Shown one piece after another: positions 23,631 to 36,339 of a DNA stretch of 64,000 nucleotides (position 1 is the first letter of the stretch; every line of letters begins with the position of its first letter). Position numbers and translations under genes: made by a program. The notes beneath the pieces are model-generated. The model did not search any database and had not been told where the DNA came from. It saw nothing but the letters and a program-made list of their open reading frames with translations. This stretch comes from Narthecium ossifragum (Eukaryota > Streptophyta > Magnoliopsida > Dioscoreales > Nartheciaceae), in contig OY986970.1 of NCBI GenBank assembly GCA_963920575.1, positions 20,777,274-20,841,273 of the forward strand, in the 5' to 3' direction.

Positions 23631-24345
23631 CCTACCAGTTGGCTCTACCCCCACACATGTCAGCAGTTCACCCCACCTTCCACGTGTCTATGCTGAGAAA
23701 GTATATTCCAGATCCTTCTCACGTGATCAGACACGACGACCTCGAGGTTGAGGAGGATGCAACCTACATAGAGCAGCTAGTATAGATCATGGACAGACGG
23801 GATCAGGTGCTCAGGGGCAGATCGTTACCGTTGGTCATGGTCAGGTGGAGGCACGGCAGTGCAGAGAGTCTGACTTGGGAGCGAGAGGATCGCATACGTC
23901 GGGAGTTTCCCCGATTGTTCACCTCTTCAGGTAGTTCCTTGTTGTGGGCGTTGGCGCCCCTAGCTGCAGCCTTGTTTGTGCAGGTAGGCTTAGTTGTTTC
24001 TCTTTTCCCCCGGCTTCAACCTTGAATTTCGGGACGAAATTCTTTTTAAGGTGTTTAGGTTGTGAGAGCCCGTCCCTCAGACCTGACTCGACCACGTGGG
24101 TCGAGAGCCGGTTTCCTGTTGATTTGGTTCCGCGTCGGGCACGATCGGGCGATCGTGTGGCGGTTTGGACCCCGGGGGCATTTTGGTAAATATGCTCCTT
24201 GGTGGTCGGTTTCACACCCGCGTTCCACACATTGACTTTGATTGATGTATGTGTTTGATTAGAATCCCTAGGGTGCGTCCGATCGGAGGATCGGAGCTCG
24301 ATCGGGAAAGATCGATTTGGACGGCTGAGATAGATTTGGAATGTC

Positions 24346-24352
24346 TATATAA
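24346..24352 (+). promoter_or_regulatory. Putative TATA box of the Tekay-type LTR
   Basis: TATATAA about 285 bases into the LTR is followed by a CT-rich tract, the usual layout of this LTR family. Confidence 0.55.
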
Positions 24353-24884
24353 GCCAAGTCCCTTTCTCTCTTTCCTTCTCTCCTTCACCTGTCGTTCTCT
24401 CCCCTTCTCTCTCTCCTTCGGCTGAGTTAGGGTTTGGAGATTTGGTCTTCGGAGCTCGGATCTTGTCGGCTTGACCAGCGGGACGCGTGGAGAAGCTACC
24501 CTACTTGCTCAAGTAGGTGTTTCTACCTTGATCCTTGGATCGGGTTCTCCTAGGATAGGTTTTGTGCGCTTTCGCTATAGGAATACATGTTAGAATGCCA
24601 TGTAACTCTTTGTGCATGTAGTATGAAGGATTTAAAGTATTCCTACCTTGTCTTTTTCGTATTCTAACTGTTGGTTTCCGTATTATCGCCGTTTTGTCGG
24701 TTTTTGTCCATTTGAACCTAGATAGGAGATTTAACCATCAAAAGCTGGATTTCTTCATTCCATTAACTTCCTCATTGCTAAATACTCTTGCTTGCAAAAT
24801 CTCATCTTATTCCATCTTGATTTGATCCTTGAAATCCAAGAAATTGGATTTCCGGCACTGTTCTGAAGAACTGTGCCAGAGGCT

Positions 24885-25250
24885 CGACGGTCGATCGGTG
24901 CATCGACCGTCAAGCATCATTTCTACCCTTTCTGGGCCTAACGGTCGACCATCGGATCGACCGTCACATCGACTGTCGGGCTCTGTCGGGATTTTAGCCT
25001 CCCAGGGTCGATGCATGGATCGACCGTGGGAGTTCGTCCTTTTCATCATTTACCAGACGGTCGACCGTCGGATCGACCGTCGCATCGACCGTCAGGCGCT
25101 GTTTGGTTTTGGGCTTCTCAGGGTCGATGGGTGGATCGACCGTCGCCTTTGGCTTTCTTCGCATGGGTCTCACGGTCGATCGTCGGATCGATCGTGGCAT
25201 CGTCCGTGGCCTCACGGTTGATCCTCGGATCGACGGTGACATCGTCCGTG
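24885..25250. repeat. Class II palindrome array (GGTCGAY-N6-ATCGACC)
   Basis: Seven units share the form GGTCGAT or GGTCGAC, six variable bases, then ATCGACC or a one-base variant, for example GGTCGATCGGTGCATCGACC and GGTCGATGCATGGATCGACC. Some units carry a third ATCGACCGT word 12 bases further on. It occupies roughly the position where related LTRs at 4614 and 33914 carry class I words. Confidence 0.9.
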
Positions 25251-26489
25251 ACCCTTAAAACTTGGTTTTCTGGTTTTTCTTGGATGGATTTGAATTGGGG
25301 TTAGTATCTAAACATGTTGGGAAGCATGTAGGGGGATTTGATGAGGTTTTCAAAGGATTTTCATCGGGTTTGAGAATCGATTTGAGTAATCCTCTTTTTG
25401 GGTGAATCTATGGCTTTACTTGCATTTAATACATGTGTGATTGTAATTAAATGCTTAATGGTGTGCTTAGCCATTAGCTAGCTATGAGTGCTAGCTAATG
25501 AGGAAATTGTGGAACCTTAGCCTCTTGCCGGCGAGTGCCGAGGGCTATTGTATATCTGTTGAACTTGTAACTAATGATGTGGCATATAGAGACATCTAGG
25601 ATAGATGTTTGCCTAGGCTCATGCAATGTATGCATTAGAAGCATTTGAGGTTAGGCGGGCGATGGTTTGGGTCGCCGATCCGAGGCTCTCGGGTAGCTCG
25701 GATCTAGCCTTAGGGCCGTGGCTGGGTAGTCAGGAGTAGGGTGTGATTGTACGATCAAGTCTCTTGTGATTGAGGATGGCGATAGTTGATTGGATGAGTG
25801 TTTGAGGTTTAGAGGTCGTGTTGTCTTCCAAAGCCAAGTGCTAAGGATGGATGTTGATGCGTTCCCGACGTGGTTCCCCAAGGCTTGGTATTCCAGCTTG
25901 GGTAAGGGTGATCCTGCATGTTACTGTTCCTTGGCCTCCTGGTAACTTGTTCAGGAGAGAGGTTTCATGACAGGAGCCCTTGGGACATCAACTGGGTTAT
26001 GGGACACATGGCATCCGTTAGACTTGAGCTGGGAGACAACACTGTTGTTGTTTTCCTCCCTTCAGTGTGCCGTAGAGTAGAACCCTACTGAACTTATCGC
26101 TCATTCCTACCCGGGCTGCGTTTGCAGGTGCAGGCGGCAGTTCTTCTTCGGTGAAGCCGGCAGGATCGGCCTTCGGCGGCGCGAGTACATCCAGGGGCGC
26201 TTGAGGTTGCTGGAGGATTACCTGTTGTACCTTTTTGATATATATGTGTATATGATGTAAACTTCTGAGGATTTTGGAGTATGGTATTGTATCTATCTCT
26301 TGGGAGCTTTTGTATTAAATCTGATATGTACAACTTGATGATATATTATAATTGAATCTATTTCGCCTCTGGAACACAACTGTTAAATTTATCCGTCTTT
26401 TTCGCTTTGTACAGCGCCGATTGGAGATGAATAGTGATAGGAACCCTCACGCCCCGTCCTGGATGGGTTTTCTAGGTCGGGGTGTGACA

Positions 26490-26616
26490 GTACATGTCGT
26501 CCTAGATTTCAGTCTCGTTCTAAGTTCAGTGATAGGGGAAGTTACGTACCACCCTGAGTCTTACCCCTGTTGATTCAGCGATGGAGCGCTTGGTTGTTGT
26601 GAGGGATGACTGTTGA
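26490..26616. other. Spacer between two Tekay-type LTRs
   Basis: This 127-base stretch separates the plus-strand LTR ending at 26489 from the minus-strand element starting at 26617. One frame reads RPRFQSRSKFSDRGSYVPP, which might be a gag remnant, but it is too short to call. Confidence 0.4.
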
Positions 26617-29600
26617 TGTCACGCCCCGACCTAGAAAATCCATCCAGATCGAGACGTGAGCCATCTAAACCTGTTTACATCATCAATAGACGCACAAATA
26701 TATAACTGCTATGAATTTAAACAATTTAATCCTCAAGTTTATAAAATTTTCGGCAGAATCCCCTTTATAATTATAGCACAGGAAACCTGTATACCTTACA
26801 ATTTCAACTTGAGCAATGGTACCATTGTAAATAAGTAATTATTACATTTCTCAAATGTCTACATATATAATATGACAACATTTCTCAAATACAGTTGAAT
26901 TAATAATCATACAATTCTGTTCCCGAATATTTCAGATTATACACCAATTTATACATCACTGATTAAAACTGTAAATTAACTGTAGAAGAACTCCACAAAG
27001 CTCAAAGTCCTCGATCACCTTGAAACATCGCGTCATCTTCTAGAAGAATACCTGAAAGAAGGAACTGCATTGACCTGCATCGCCGATGCAACCCAGGTAG
27101 GGTGAGCAACAATGCCCAGTAAGGTTCTACTCTACGTCACACTCAAGGAAGGAGAAACCACAACAGTATTATCCTTCATCCTAAGTCTAAGGTGCCACTG
27201 GAAGTATCACACCTCGTCGATCCAGAATGGGCCCCTAAATAGGGTCACCCTCACCCAAGCGGTGAAACAAGGAGGACGGTCAACACCAGCCCGGACCCAG
27301 GGTCGGTGCATCGCCACTGCACTCACCGCCGGAGCTCTCACCGTACACCACCCCATGTACGGGGACATACGTCATGGACATCGACATCCACACTTAGGCC
27401 TTTGAGACAAACAGACAATACGACCTCTATTCATCAATCATAATAGAATATTCAAGTCCGACTACCTAATAATCCTCGAATGATATCAAACATAATAATT
27501 GATGACAATCACGTCCTAATCCGCGACTACCCAAACCCCGGTCCTAGGGCTAGATCCGGGCTACCCGAGAACCCCGGATCGGCGATCGAATCCATCGCCT
27601 ACCACCTAGCCTTAATGCTTCTAATACAATCAAGATGCATGCAATGCTCAGGCATAGAGATACAGAAGTATAAGCATGCAAGTGTATGACATCACAACAT
27701 ACAGGGCTAGGCATAGCCTACAGCTTGCCAATGGGTAAACATAGCAAGGGCTCTAAAGCAGTTACAGATCTATCTACCACGACAACGGCAACACAGGCCG
27801 TAAACGAACATCTCAATTCAAATTTCGGCATTACAACGGCATCCACAGCCGTCAACCGCAATTTCTACAAAGGAGCACACCCCCCAGCCACACAATTACA
27901 ACAATCAATCACGAACACGATATACATCAACTAGGGCACACCTTCGACACATTTAATTATCTAAACATTCCAAGCGACATAACTCCCTTGGTTCAACCAC
28001 AAGCCTCACGTAGGGCTTAGAGTATACAATACATATGTAAGTAATACATGGATACTAAACATGCTCCATAATCAAATGCTAATTAAGCTATAAAATTAGC
28101 AACTTAAATAACCATGTAGAAATCAAGGGATTGATCTCCCAAAACTTATCAAATCACACATGTAACTATTGTATACTGCTAAGAACATCAATTCAGCATA
28201 GTAGATGAATTAGACAAGTTACAATTGATTAATTATGCTTTAATTATATATAGTCGACAAGATTACGATATAACCTAGGTTTCACTATGTCCATCCAATT
28301 AATGCGAAACTTAGCATACATGCCCATTAATGGTTCTCAATACGCATACAGGTAACACGCTAAGAAAATGCTAACATAACATTGATAGGAGGGATCGATG
28401 GAATTCATCAAAGATAACATTTTCATAAATAGAAAACCCAAACCTATTCTCTCGAGGAATCCATGTTGAATTCACTCGAAAATCCATCTGAAGACCGCCT
28501 ACTAGCATACTAGTATTTATCACGTAGAATATATCAATTTTCGTACAGGAGAAAACCTCCACAACATGACATGAACTAAGCACGCACAGATCCATCCAAA
28601 TCCTACTGGGATCACTATACATGTTACCTAACATTCTTATTAATCTACCGTGAAAAGATCAAAGCAAGGAAACCAAGATAAAACCCAGAATTCGGCCAAA
28701 AACCCAAACTTTATCAAAGATTCAGTTTCACCGCAGATCAAGGAACAATTTATAATAAATCGTAGGAAAATCCGAAAATTATGAAATCAGCTGCAATTGA
28801 AATTAGATTCGAAGATCTACATCTTTCATCTTGAAAGTATCTTGAGATCACCAGCTTCGTGAAGAAGCTGGTCGGATGCTCATGACAGGGTCCGAAAACC
28901 AAAATCCGGGAAGAGCTTTGATCAAAGCTTGATCAAAGCATCCCAAGGTGTGCTTGAACCCTACTCAGATGAGATCTGAGCTCAGGGAAGCAGGATAGAA
29001 CGCAAATCCCCAAAGAAATCCGATCGAAACCCTTAGATCAAACCCAAAGCAAGGAACAGAATCAATCAACAATCAGGCATGAATAATATGCATATAATGA
29101 AGGAAACGATCCACAATCACAGGTAGAAAACCCTACCTGAAAATGCAATCCAAGCTTAATCCGCCTGAAGACCACCTCCTCCATCGTCGTTGCTGCCTCT
29201 GGCTTGCCGGGGATCTGCTGGGAATCACCGAAGTCCGCCGGGAACCATCCGACATCGAGTACCACTCGCGATGGGAAGAGAAAGAGAGGGGAAGGGCGTC
29301 GGATCTGAGAGGAAGAGGGGTTCCGCAGGTAGAGAGAGATGAGGGCGGGCTCGGGGAGGAGCGGCGGTGGACGACGGCGGCGAAGAAGCTCCGGAGAAGG
29401 ATGATCAACGGAGAGGATCTTGGATCTAGGGTTCTCGGAAGAGAGAGAGAGAGCTCGGGGGAGAGAAGCTTTGGCTGGATATGAGGAGAGGGAGCTCGAG
29501 TGAGAACGGCGGCCGGCAACGGTTGCGAAGGAGCCTCAATGGAGAGGGAGAAGGCCAGCGCGATCGCGGGTAAGGGAGAGGAAAGGAGAGAGGATGCCGT

Positions 29601-29940
29601 GCGTGGAAGAAATAAAGGGAGAGAGAAAGAAAAGAGGACTTTATACAAATGCTGAGATTTAATCTCGGTCGTTCATCTCGATCTTCCCTGATCGAGTTCC
29701 GATCTTTCTATCGGGAATGCCTATAAGGATCTAATCAACCACATACATCAATCCAAGGCCGTGTGTGCACTACGCGGGTGTGAAACCGACCGCCAAGGCG
29801 TAATTTACCAAATTACCCTTAGGGTCCAAAAACAGCGATGGGATCAACCGATCGCAACTCGAGGCCAACCGGGCCAAACCAACTAAGCCAGACCCTCGAC
29901 CTAACGTGGTCAAACCAGGTTGGAGGTACAGGTCCTCACA
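26617..29940 (-). repeat. 3' LTR of element A (3.3 kb)
   Basis: Ends are TGTCACGCCCCGACC and CAGGTCCTCACA. The decayed pol end lies at 29941 and beyond, upstream on the minus strand, separated by a stretch containing AATTTCGTCCCGAAATT, as in other members. It aligns along its length with 39072-42001, except for about 450 bases (around 28400-28860) absent from that copy. Bases 27107-27838 are identical to 39562-40293 by eye. Confidence 0.85.
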
Positions 29941-32014
29941 ATCTATCACTCTTATAGGAATTTCGTCCCGAAATTTGATAAGAGTAGGGTCAGAAACAAC
30001 AAAGCAAAAACAACCACCTGCACAAGATAAGAAATGTTAGCAAGCTCGCAACCCAAGCAACCACACAAGGTACCGGGCATCAACGTCTGCAACACAAACC
30101 ACCGGGCACCAACGTCCACAACGGCCACACAAGACCAATAAACACATCAGGGTGAGAACCACTTGGGACAAACTGCACATGCGCCTCCAGCGTTCCCAAG
30201 TTACCCCTACAACACCTCTGCACCTCAAAGGGCTGACTCAGATGGAACCGTCCTGTCTCTCGAGACTGGTCTCTCCTACCAATCATCTGAACTGACTGCC
30301 CTCTTATGCAATGTATCTGCCCCAAGTTCGAATCGTCACGCCTGATGACGCACGACTTAACTGAACGACGCCTCCTCGGCACCTCTGCTGCCAACTCTGA
30401 ATGGATCCATGTGTCGTATCGACTGAAATGACACTCTGTCGCCAACCGTGTCGCCAACGGTCGTCGCTTCTTATATGCACAAAGTCTTCTGTCAACTCTG
30501 ACCTGACCTGGGCTAATTTTCTGAAAATTGGGTGACGATATCTAGATCAAAGGATGAATTTTGTCATGCTATGACATCCACTCTGGCACTGGAAAAGGAC
30601 TGTAACAACTATGTTGTCTCGTCTCCGCCTCCTGATAGGTGAGGTTACAAGGAACGAACTCTGCGTCTGACCTCTGCATTTGGTGCCAACTAAGTTGATG
30701 ACGAAGTCCATGACATATCTCCGTGCCTCCAGGATGAACAACAACAAGGAGTGGATCTCACGCATGATGCCCTCGCACAGTTTTGAAACTGCTAATTGAT
30801 CTCTGGAGCACAATCAACTATCTACTAATGCCGTCAGGAATATCTGTAGGCTCAATGTCATCGTCGCTCCACGTCATCATGACTCTGGCGCAAACTATCG
30901 GGGTAGAGCTGCCTGATGATGTTTGGAATGTTGGTTGATGACTCAACAACCTCTGTTGAGTAATTGGAAGAACAGTGCGAACTGTCGTACTGTGCCTCGA
31001 ATGGTACGTAAATCTGGACTGACAACTGCTAAAGTAGACGGACTCCAGCAAAGAGACGTACTCCTCCCAGCTGCCTGCTGCATCGATGACACATGCCCTA
31101 AGCAAGTCCTCCGAGATCTGGATCGTCCCCTCTGAGTCCTTGGTAATCTGGCGACGACATCCGTCATGCTATGCTTCCACTTTCGCTCTGACACTGGAAA
31201 GGCTGCAATGGGTCTGCTATCTGCTGATGCTCCGCCTTCACCTCCTGACAGGCGAAGTGGTGAGGACGAACTCTACATCTCGTGCTACCAACGCTGATGG
31301 CGGTCACAATATACCACCATGTCTCTGAGGTGGCCAACAAGGGAAAGAAGTAGTACGCTTGAACGATGTCATTGTACAACTCTTGGAACCGCGGCTCGGC
31401 CTCGGAAGCACAACCTACTACATGTTGACGCTGTCTGGCTCTCCTCCACACTCTGGGGATCAATCTAGACACGGACCTCCATAAGGTTCGTGTCATCACT
31501 TCACATCACCATCACTCTAGACTGAAATGCTGACATCCTCTGAGCAGTAAGGAGCGCTGTCCAAACTGGATAACTGCCTCCATCTCTGCCACTGACGGGT
31601 TGTCACTGCTACTAAAGTTGCTCTAATTCCTCTGGTCCATCTACTCGAGGTAACATCTACGGCATTGGCCTAAATTGAAAGGTGATATGTCCGAAAGGTC
31701 GAAACCTTTCTAGCAACTACCAGTTGGTATCACCCTTAAAGGCACTGACGTCGTGACTTTAAGACAAGAGATCCGGTCTCCTGGTCAGTCTAGTCAACGG
31801 TCATGCGGTCTTTAAGATGTCTTTGCTGAATCGCGAATGCAGTCTTTGATCTCTGCTGTCACATATCTGCTTCAAGCTTAGCTGGATCAAATAATTTGTC
31901 TACCGCTGACACAAGCTGTATCTCGTAGTAAAAGCTGTCATCGGGATGTCGCAATCCCAAATCTTTATCTGATTGTAGCTGGTGTGAACTCCGACCTACG
32001 AGAAGGTTAGCAAA
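29941..32014 (-). pseudogene. Decayed 3' end of Tekay-type pol (integrase region)
   Basis: On the minus strand near 31100-30970 the translation gives LLRACVIDAAGSWEEYVSLLE, matching the integrase stretch LLRACVIDFGGSWE of this family. Stops and frame changes are frequent elsewhere and no longer frame survives. The left end holds the pre-LTR stretch with AATTTCGTCCCGAAATT. Similar but diverged versions lie at 32890-33913 and 36340-36950, each next to its own LTR. Sequence nearer 32014 has no clear domain. Confidence 0.65.
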
Positions 32015-32889
32015 TGTCACACCCCGACCCAGAAAACCCATCCAGGCCGAGGCGTGAGGGTTCCTACTCTACTCAATCATCACTGGCGCATTTAGAAATC
32101 TAACTCAGATCATGCACGTAGAAGCCGGAAAACAAGCTAGAACACCACTGTTCTGCTAGAACAGAAAATTCGGAAATCTAGTGATGAAAAACATGCTTAA
32201 ATCCATATCAAATCAAATCCAATTCCTACCAAACTTCAATCAGGTGTCAAACAAGCCATAACACACCATCTAGCATATTTTAACTCAAGAACAATCAAAC
32301 ACAAAGACTAACAACCTCTAATCAAACATTAAATAAGAAACCTACCTTAATACGCTTTTCCTCGACTGAAACCACGCTAATCAGCCACTAATCCAGCTCC
32401 AAACCAGTCCACAGGTCTTCCTCAAGCTTCCACGAATCCAACAAGCCCTCAAGCACTTGATTTGGTGCCCGGAGGAGAGAGAACGGAAGTGAAGAAGGGA
32501 AGAAGAAGGTCACGGCAGCCGGGGAAGAGAAGAAAAACCAGCAGAGAAGAAGAGGAGAAGGGGGGGCTCTTAAAGGTGTTACTGTAGCTACAATACCGCC
32601 TTGCTACAGTAGCCGGGCTGCTACAGTGGTCGCGATCCAACCGCCCGTCTCGATCCTCTCCGATCGAGCTCCGATCTTCCGATCGAGAACACATATGAGA
32701 ATCTAATCAAACACAAATTACAATCAGAGGCCGTGTGTGTACATCGCGGGTGTGGAACCAACCGTCAAGGCGCAATTTATCAAATTTCCCTTGGGGTCTT
32801 TGCGATCAACCCGATTGCGGAACAAGGCCAAACGGGCCAGACCCTCGACCTAACGCAGTCAGACCGGGTTGGAGGAGCTGGTCCTCACA
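32015..32889 (-). repeat. Short Tekay-type LTR (element B, 3' LTR)
   Basis: Ends TGTCACACCCCGACCC and GCTGGTCCTCACA match the family, but the length is only 875 bases against 2.3-3.3 kb for the others, so it is internally deleted. The stretch right after it matches the pre-LTR region of element A, which makes it a 3' LTR on the minus strand. Confidence 0.8.
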
Positions 32890-33913
32890 ACCTATTACCC
32901 TTAAAGGAATTTCGTCCCGAAATTCGACAAGGGTAGGTCGGAAACGAGAAAGCAAAAGCAACCACACCTGCACAAGACAAAAAGGTCAGCAAGCTCACTA
33001 ACTGAGCGACCACACAAACAAAGGGCATCAACGCCCACAACAACCACAAAACACAGGAGACACACCTGGGGGTGAGAACCACTTGGGACACTGTGCACAC
33101 GCGCCCCCAGCGCTCCCTAGTCACACCCCACAACACCTCTGCACCTCTAGAGGACTGACACGAACGAAACTGTCATGTCTCTCGAGACTGGTCTCTCATG
33201 TCAAGAATCTGAACTGACTGTTCTCTTGTGCAATGTATCTGGTCCGAGCTCAATCATCACCTCTGATGATTCCGGACGAAACTGAATGATGTCTCCTTGG
33301 CACCTCCGCTGCCAAACTAACTGGACCTTTGCGTCATGTCATCTGAAAGGGCACTCTGTCGCCAACTGCGAACTCCAATGGTTGTCACCTATGATCTATG
33401 CAAACCCTCTATCACTCTGACTTGATCCATGCTGATCCTCTGGAGATCAGGTGACGATATCTAGATCGATGTCTAACGTCTCTGCAAAGTCTGCCCAACA
33501 AGCTGGAGAACAACATGGGAAGTCATCATAGGCCTCAAATGGGGTAACGTCGATGCTGAGCTGTCAACTGCTGAAGTAGGCAAACTCCACCATGGAACGT
33601 GATCTTGCCATCTCACATCTGCATCAATGATATGTGCTCTAAGCACATCACCAGGGATCTGAATGGTCCTCTCTGACCGTCTGTCTATCTGTGCCGCGAG
33701 ATCCTATGCTAACAGCTAACAAAAATGGCCATGGGCTCCTAAGAGCTGTACTAGAGTCTGTTTGTGAATATGGAATTTCGATCTAAAATGATGGAAGTTG
33801 AACTATCATGCAATCTGATCACCTCTCTGAGGACTATATGATGCTATCTGAAATGGTGGGTGATGTCTCCACAGCCTCTGTCGAACAATCGGAAGCACGA
33901 CGTTAACCGCTGT
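32890..33913 (-). pseudogene. Decayed pol 3' end of element B
   Basis: AATTTCGTCCCGAAATT occurs just after the LTR. The following 300 bases closely parallel 29941-30330. Around 33680-33560 the minus strand reads GDVLRAHIIDADVRWQDHVPW, a diverged form of the integrase stretch LLRACVIDFGGSWE. It is cut on the right by the LTR at 33914. Confidence 0.6.
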
Positions 33914-36339
33914 TGTCGCGCCCCGACCCGCAGGACCCAGACTGGGCCGGGACACGAGGGGGAAAACCTACACCTACTAGCCTCAGCTGGCGGAAATAGC
34001 TGAGACTAACGCACAGCTGGCGGAAACAGCTGACTGCAAGCACAAGCGGAAGCAAGCTACTAAACAACATCTATTAACAACTATTACACAACAGTAATAA
34101 AGTTAAACAGAGTTTAGTACAACAAGCTACAAGGGATCAACAGTCCCCAAAAAGAAGCTACACCACCCACCGGGGTCTCCGCAAACGCACAAACGAACCT
34201 ATCCTGACCCTCAGACATGGTCAGGATCCGGCACGCTGCCACGAGACTGCCGACGGGGAAGCACCGGAGGAGAACGGGGACCCGCACCTGCAAACACACA
34301 GTCCAGGTAGGAATGAGCAACAGCTCAGCAGGGTCCTACTCTACCACTCTCGCTAAGAAGGCAAACCCAACGAACCAACCCTGAGGCCAAGTACTGAGGC
34401 TTGCCAAGGATCCCATAAATCCCGTCACTAACCCGAAGGATTCCTGTCCCAAGTACGCCCCTCCGACAACCACTGCTCAGGGGTGGACAACTCCGACAAT
34501 CCCTGACACAGGGTGGACATGACGCTACTGGTAGGACACCCTTCCCCAAGCGGGATCTCCACACTTGGCGGAACGACCGAGGTTAAGACTACCATCTCTC
34601 AGTACTCCAAGCCACAGAGCCAACAGGACCCCTAACTCCTGACCCAAGGACTAAGTCTAGCCAGGGAGTCCATCGATCCCATCGATGTTTCCCTCCCCAA
34701 GGTTCCTGTCCAACGTACGTCCCTCCGATAGCCACTGCTCGAGGACTGGACTACCTCCGACGGTCCTTGACACAGGGTGGTCCGGACGATACCTGTAGGA
34801 CATCCTTGCCCTTGCTGGCCACCAGCATGGGGACACATGTCGGGTAACGGCATCCACCACTTAGCCTTAGATCGCCAGAGTCCACGGGTCAACCCCACCC
34901 AGTCTAACCTAGCATGTCTAATGCACAGGAAGCAGGGCAGGATATAAAATAGGGAAAGCAGTAACATGCAACACATCAAAGGCATACCTTCGGCCCATTT
35001 ATTCTAAGCACTCCCGAGGATCATGACTTCCCTCGGTTCACCATAAAACGGTAAAGGGGCATAACCCATGGCCCAGTTACACTAAGCATTCCCGAGGGTT
35101 CATTACTCCCTCGGTTAACCACAAAGCACTAAACACTCAAGCATGATGTAAAAAATAGAAGGCCCAAGGGCAAAACCGTCAAAACCCACTTACATGCGAA
35201 GCCCCGCGGGCAAAACCCCTGAAAACCCTCTCTGCTACAGAAGGATCGATCCTCACCAAGGGAAGGATCGATCACTTAAGTAACTGTGAGCGTCCCTCAC
35301 TGTCGAGACAAAGAAGATTGATCCTTCCTCCCAGGAAGATCGATCTTTTTCATGACAGAGGGCGCCCTTCCAGTCGCACCAAGGAAGATCGATCCTTCCT
35401 CCTAGGAAGATCGATCATTCTCGGGACGAAGGGTAACCATGCTAACCCATGCCCTATGATCGATCTCCTCCCAGAAGAAGATCGATCATGCGCTGGGCGC
35501 AGCAAGCCAACACAAGAGGACCGATCCTTCCTCCCAGGAGGATCGATCCTGATGGGTTCCGGCGTACTTCCGGCCGAGAAAACCGCCGGAAGACACAACC
35601 AAACCTCACCAAACTTGGTGGGCTGGTAGATCTAAGCATCACGAAGCTACTCAAGGCTTTAAAACCGGAAAACACCAACTCCACAAGGAGATTTATCAAG
35701 AAACAAAACCGGATTTAAACCCTCAAAACAGCCAGAGCTTTGAGTGAGAACCCTACCTCTTCAACACAGCTTCGATCCCCAAGGTCTAGCTTCGGATCTT
35801 CCTCACGCCGTCACGGTTCCAACGAGCCTTCAAGCTCCAAGAACGGTGGCCGGAGGAGGGAGAACGAAGGAAGAGAAGGGGCGGCCTGAACAGGGGAGGA
35901 AGCAGAGCCGGGGAAGAAGGAAGAAGAGAGAGGAGAAAGGAGGAGGGGAAGGGGCGGGGTAAGGCCGGGGAAAGCCTGCGAAGGCGGGGAAAAGCTGGGG
36001 GAGGGGAGGGAAAGTCTTCCCTCCCCTGATAGGGGAAGCGACGGCCATCGCCGTGGCCGTCCTTCGAAAGCCACCGCAAAAGACTTTCAGGCACAGGTAG
36101 GATCGATCCTCCACGACCAAAGGATCGATCCTCCCTGCCCAGAAGTGCAAAATTGGGCTAGAAAACGGGCCCAAGCCCAGAACTCCCAACTAGGTCCCAC
36201 CTAACCTTTCTAACAACCACAAGCATCAGACAAGGTCTGTGTGTGCACACCCAGTGTGAAACGACCGCCAAGGCGCAATTTCCCAAATTGCCCTTGGGGT
36301 AAACAACAAGCCACAGGGATGGAGGGGCAGGTCCTCACA
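33914..36339 (-). repeat. Tekay-type LTR (element C, 3' LTR)
   Basis: Begins TGTCGCGCCCCGACCCGC and ends GGCAGGTCCTCACA. It is closer to the solo LTR at 4614-6863 than to element A's LTRs, both in its first bases and in carrying class I palindrome words. The bases after 36339 are a variant of the pre-LTR region, which gives the minus orientation. Large open frames near 35790-36190 lie in the purine-rich leader part and are not genes. Confidence 0.85.
35243..36135. repeat. Class I paired-palindrome arrays in LTR C
   Basis: Five GATCGATC pairs lie at 35243-35560 and one more at 36103-36135. All six have the 22-base word spacing, with occasional single-base changes in a word (GATTGATC, GACCGATC). 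The two blocks sit at the same relative positions as in the solo LTR at 4614-6863. Confidence 0.9.

Larger units (their letters stand above)
21966..24025 (+). pseudogene. 3' end of Tekay/Del-type pol, split by a solo LTR
   Basis: The left piece reads GKLAPRFTGSFEIVRRVGAVAY up to 22052. The right piece resumes at the target duplication (23631) with QLALPPHMSAVHPTFHVSMLRKYIPDP, so the frame is continuous when the solo LTR is excluded. This is the integrase C-terminal region of chromovirus-type Gypsy polyproteins. Next comes LDRRDQVLRG-like sequence (here MDRRDQVLRGRS) and VMVRWRHGSAESLTWEREDRI, resembling the chromodomain-like tail that targets integration. A TAG at 23783-23785 replaces what is probably a Gln codon. 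The frame ends near 24025, followed by CTTGAATTTCGGGACGAAAT and the 3' LTR. Everything upstream of the integrase tail is missing. Confidence 0.85.
24061..26489 (+). repeat. 3' LTR of the Tekay/Del-type element
   Basis: It begins TGTGAGAGCCCGTCCC about 35 bases after the pol end and finishes AGGTCGGGGTGTGACA. This copy fixes the coding direction of the whole LTR family, because pol precedes it. A TATATAA box lies at 24346-24352 and a class II palindrome array at 24885-25250, in the transcribed part. Open frames inside it are not conserved. Confidence 0.88.

Noticed and set aside
27112..27934. Open frames of 97, 69 and 82 codons that recur at 39567-40419
   Set aside because: They lie in duplicated LTR DNA and are identical or nearly so because the nucleotides are; no protein family or codon-level constraint is visible.
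35786..36189. Several long frames in a purine-rich block (also at 38494-38913 and 29133-29648)
   Set aside because: They are in LTR leader regions with biased composition and have no counterpart in the family's protein set.
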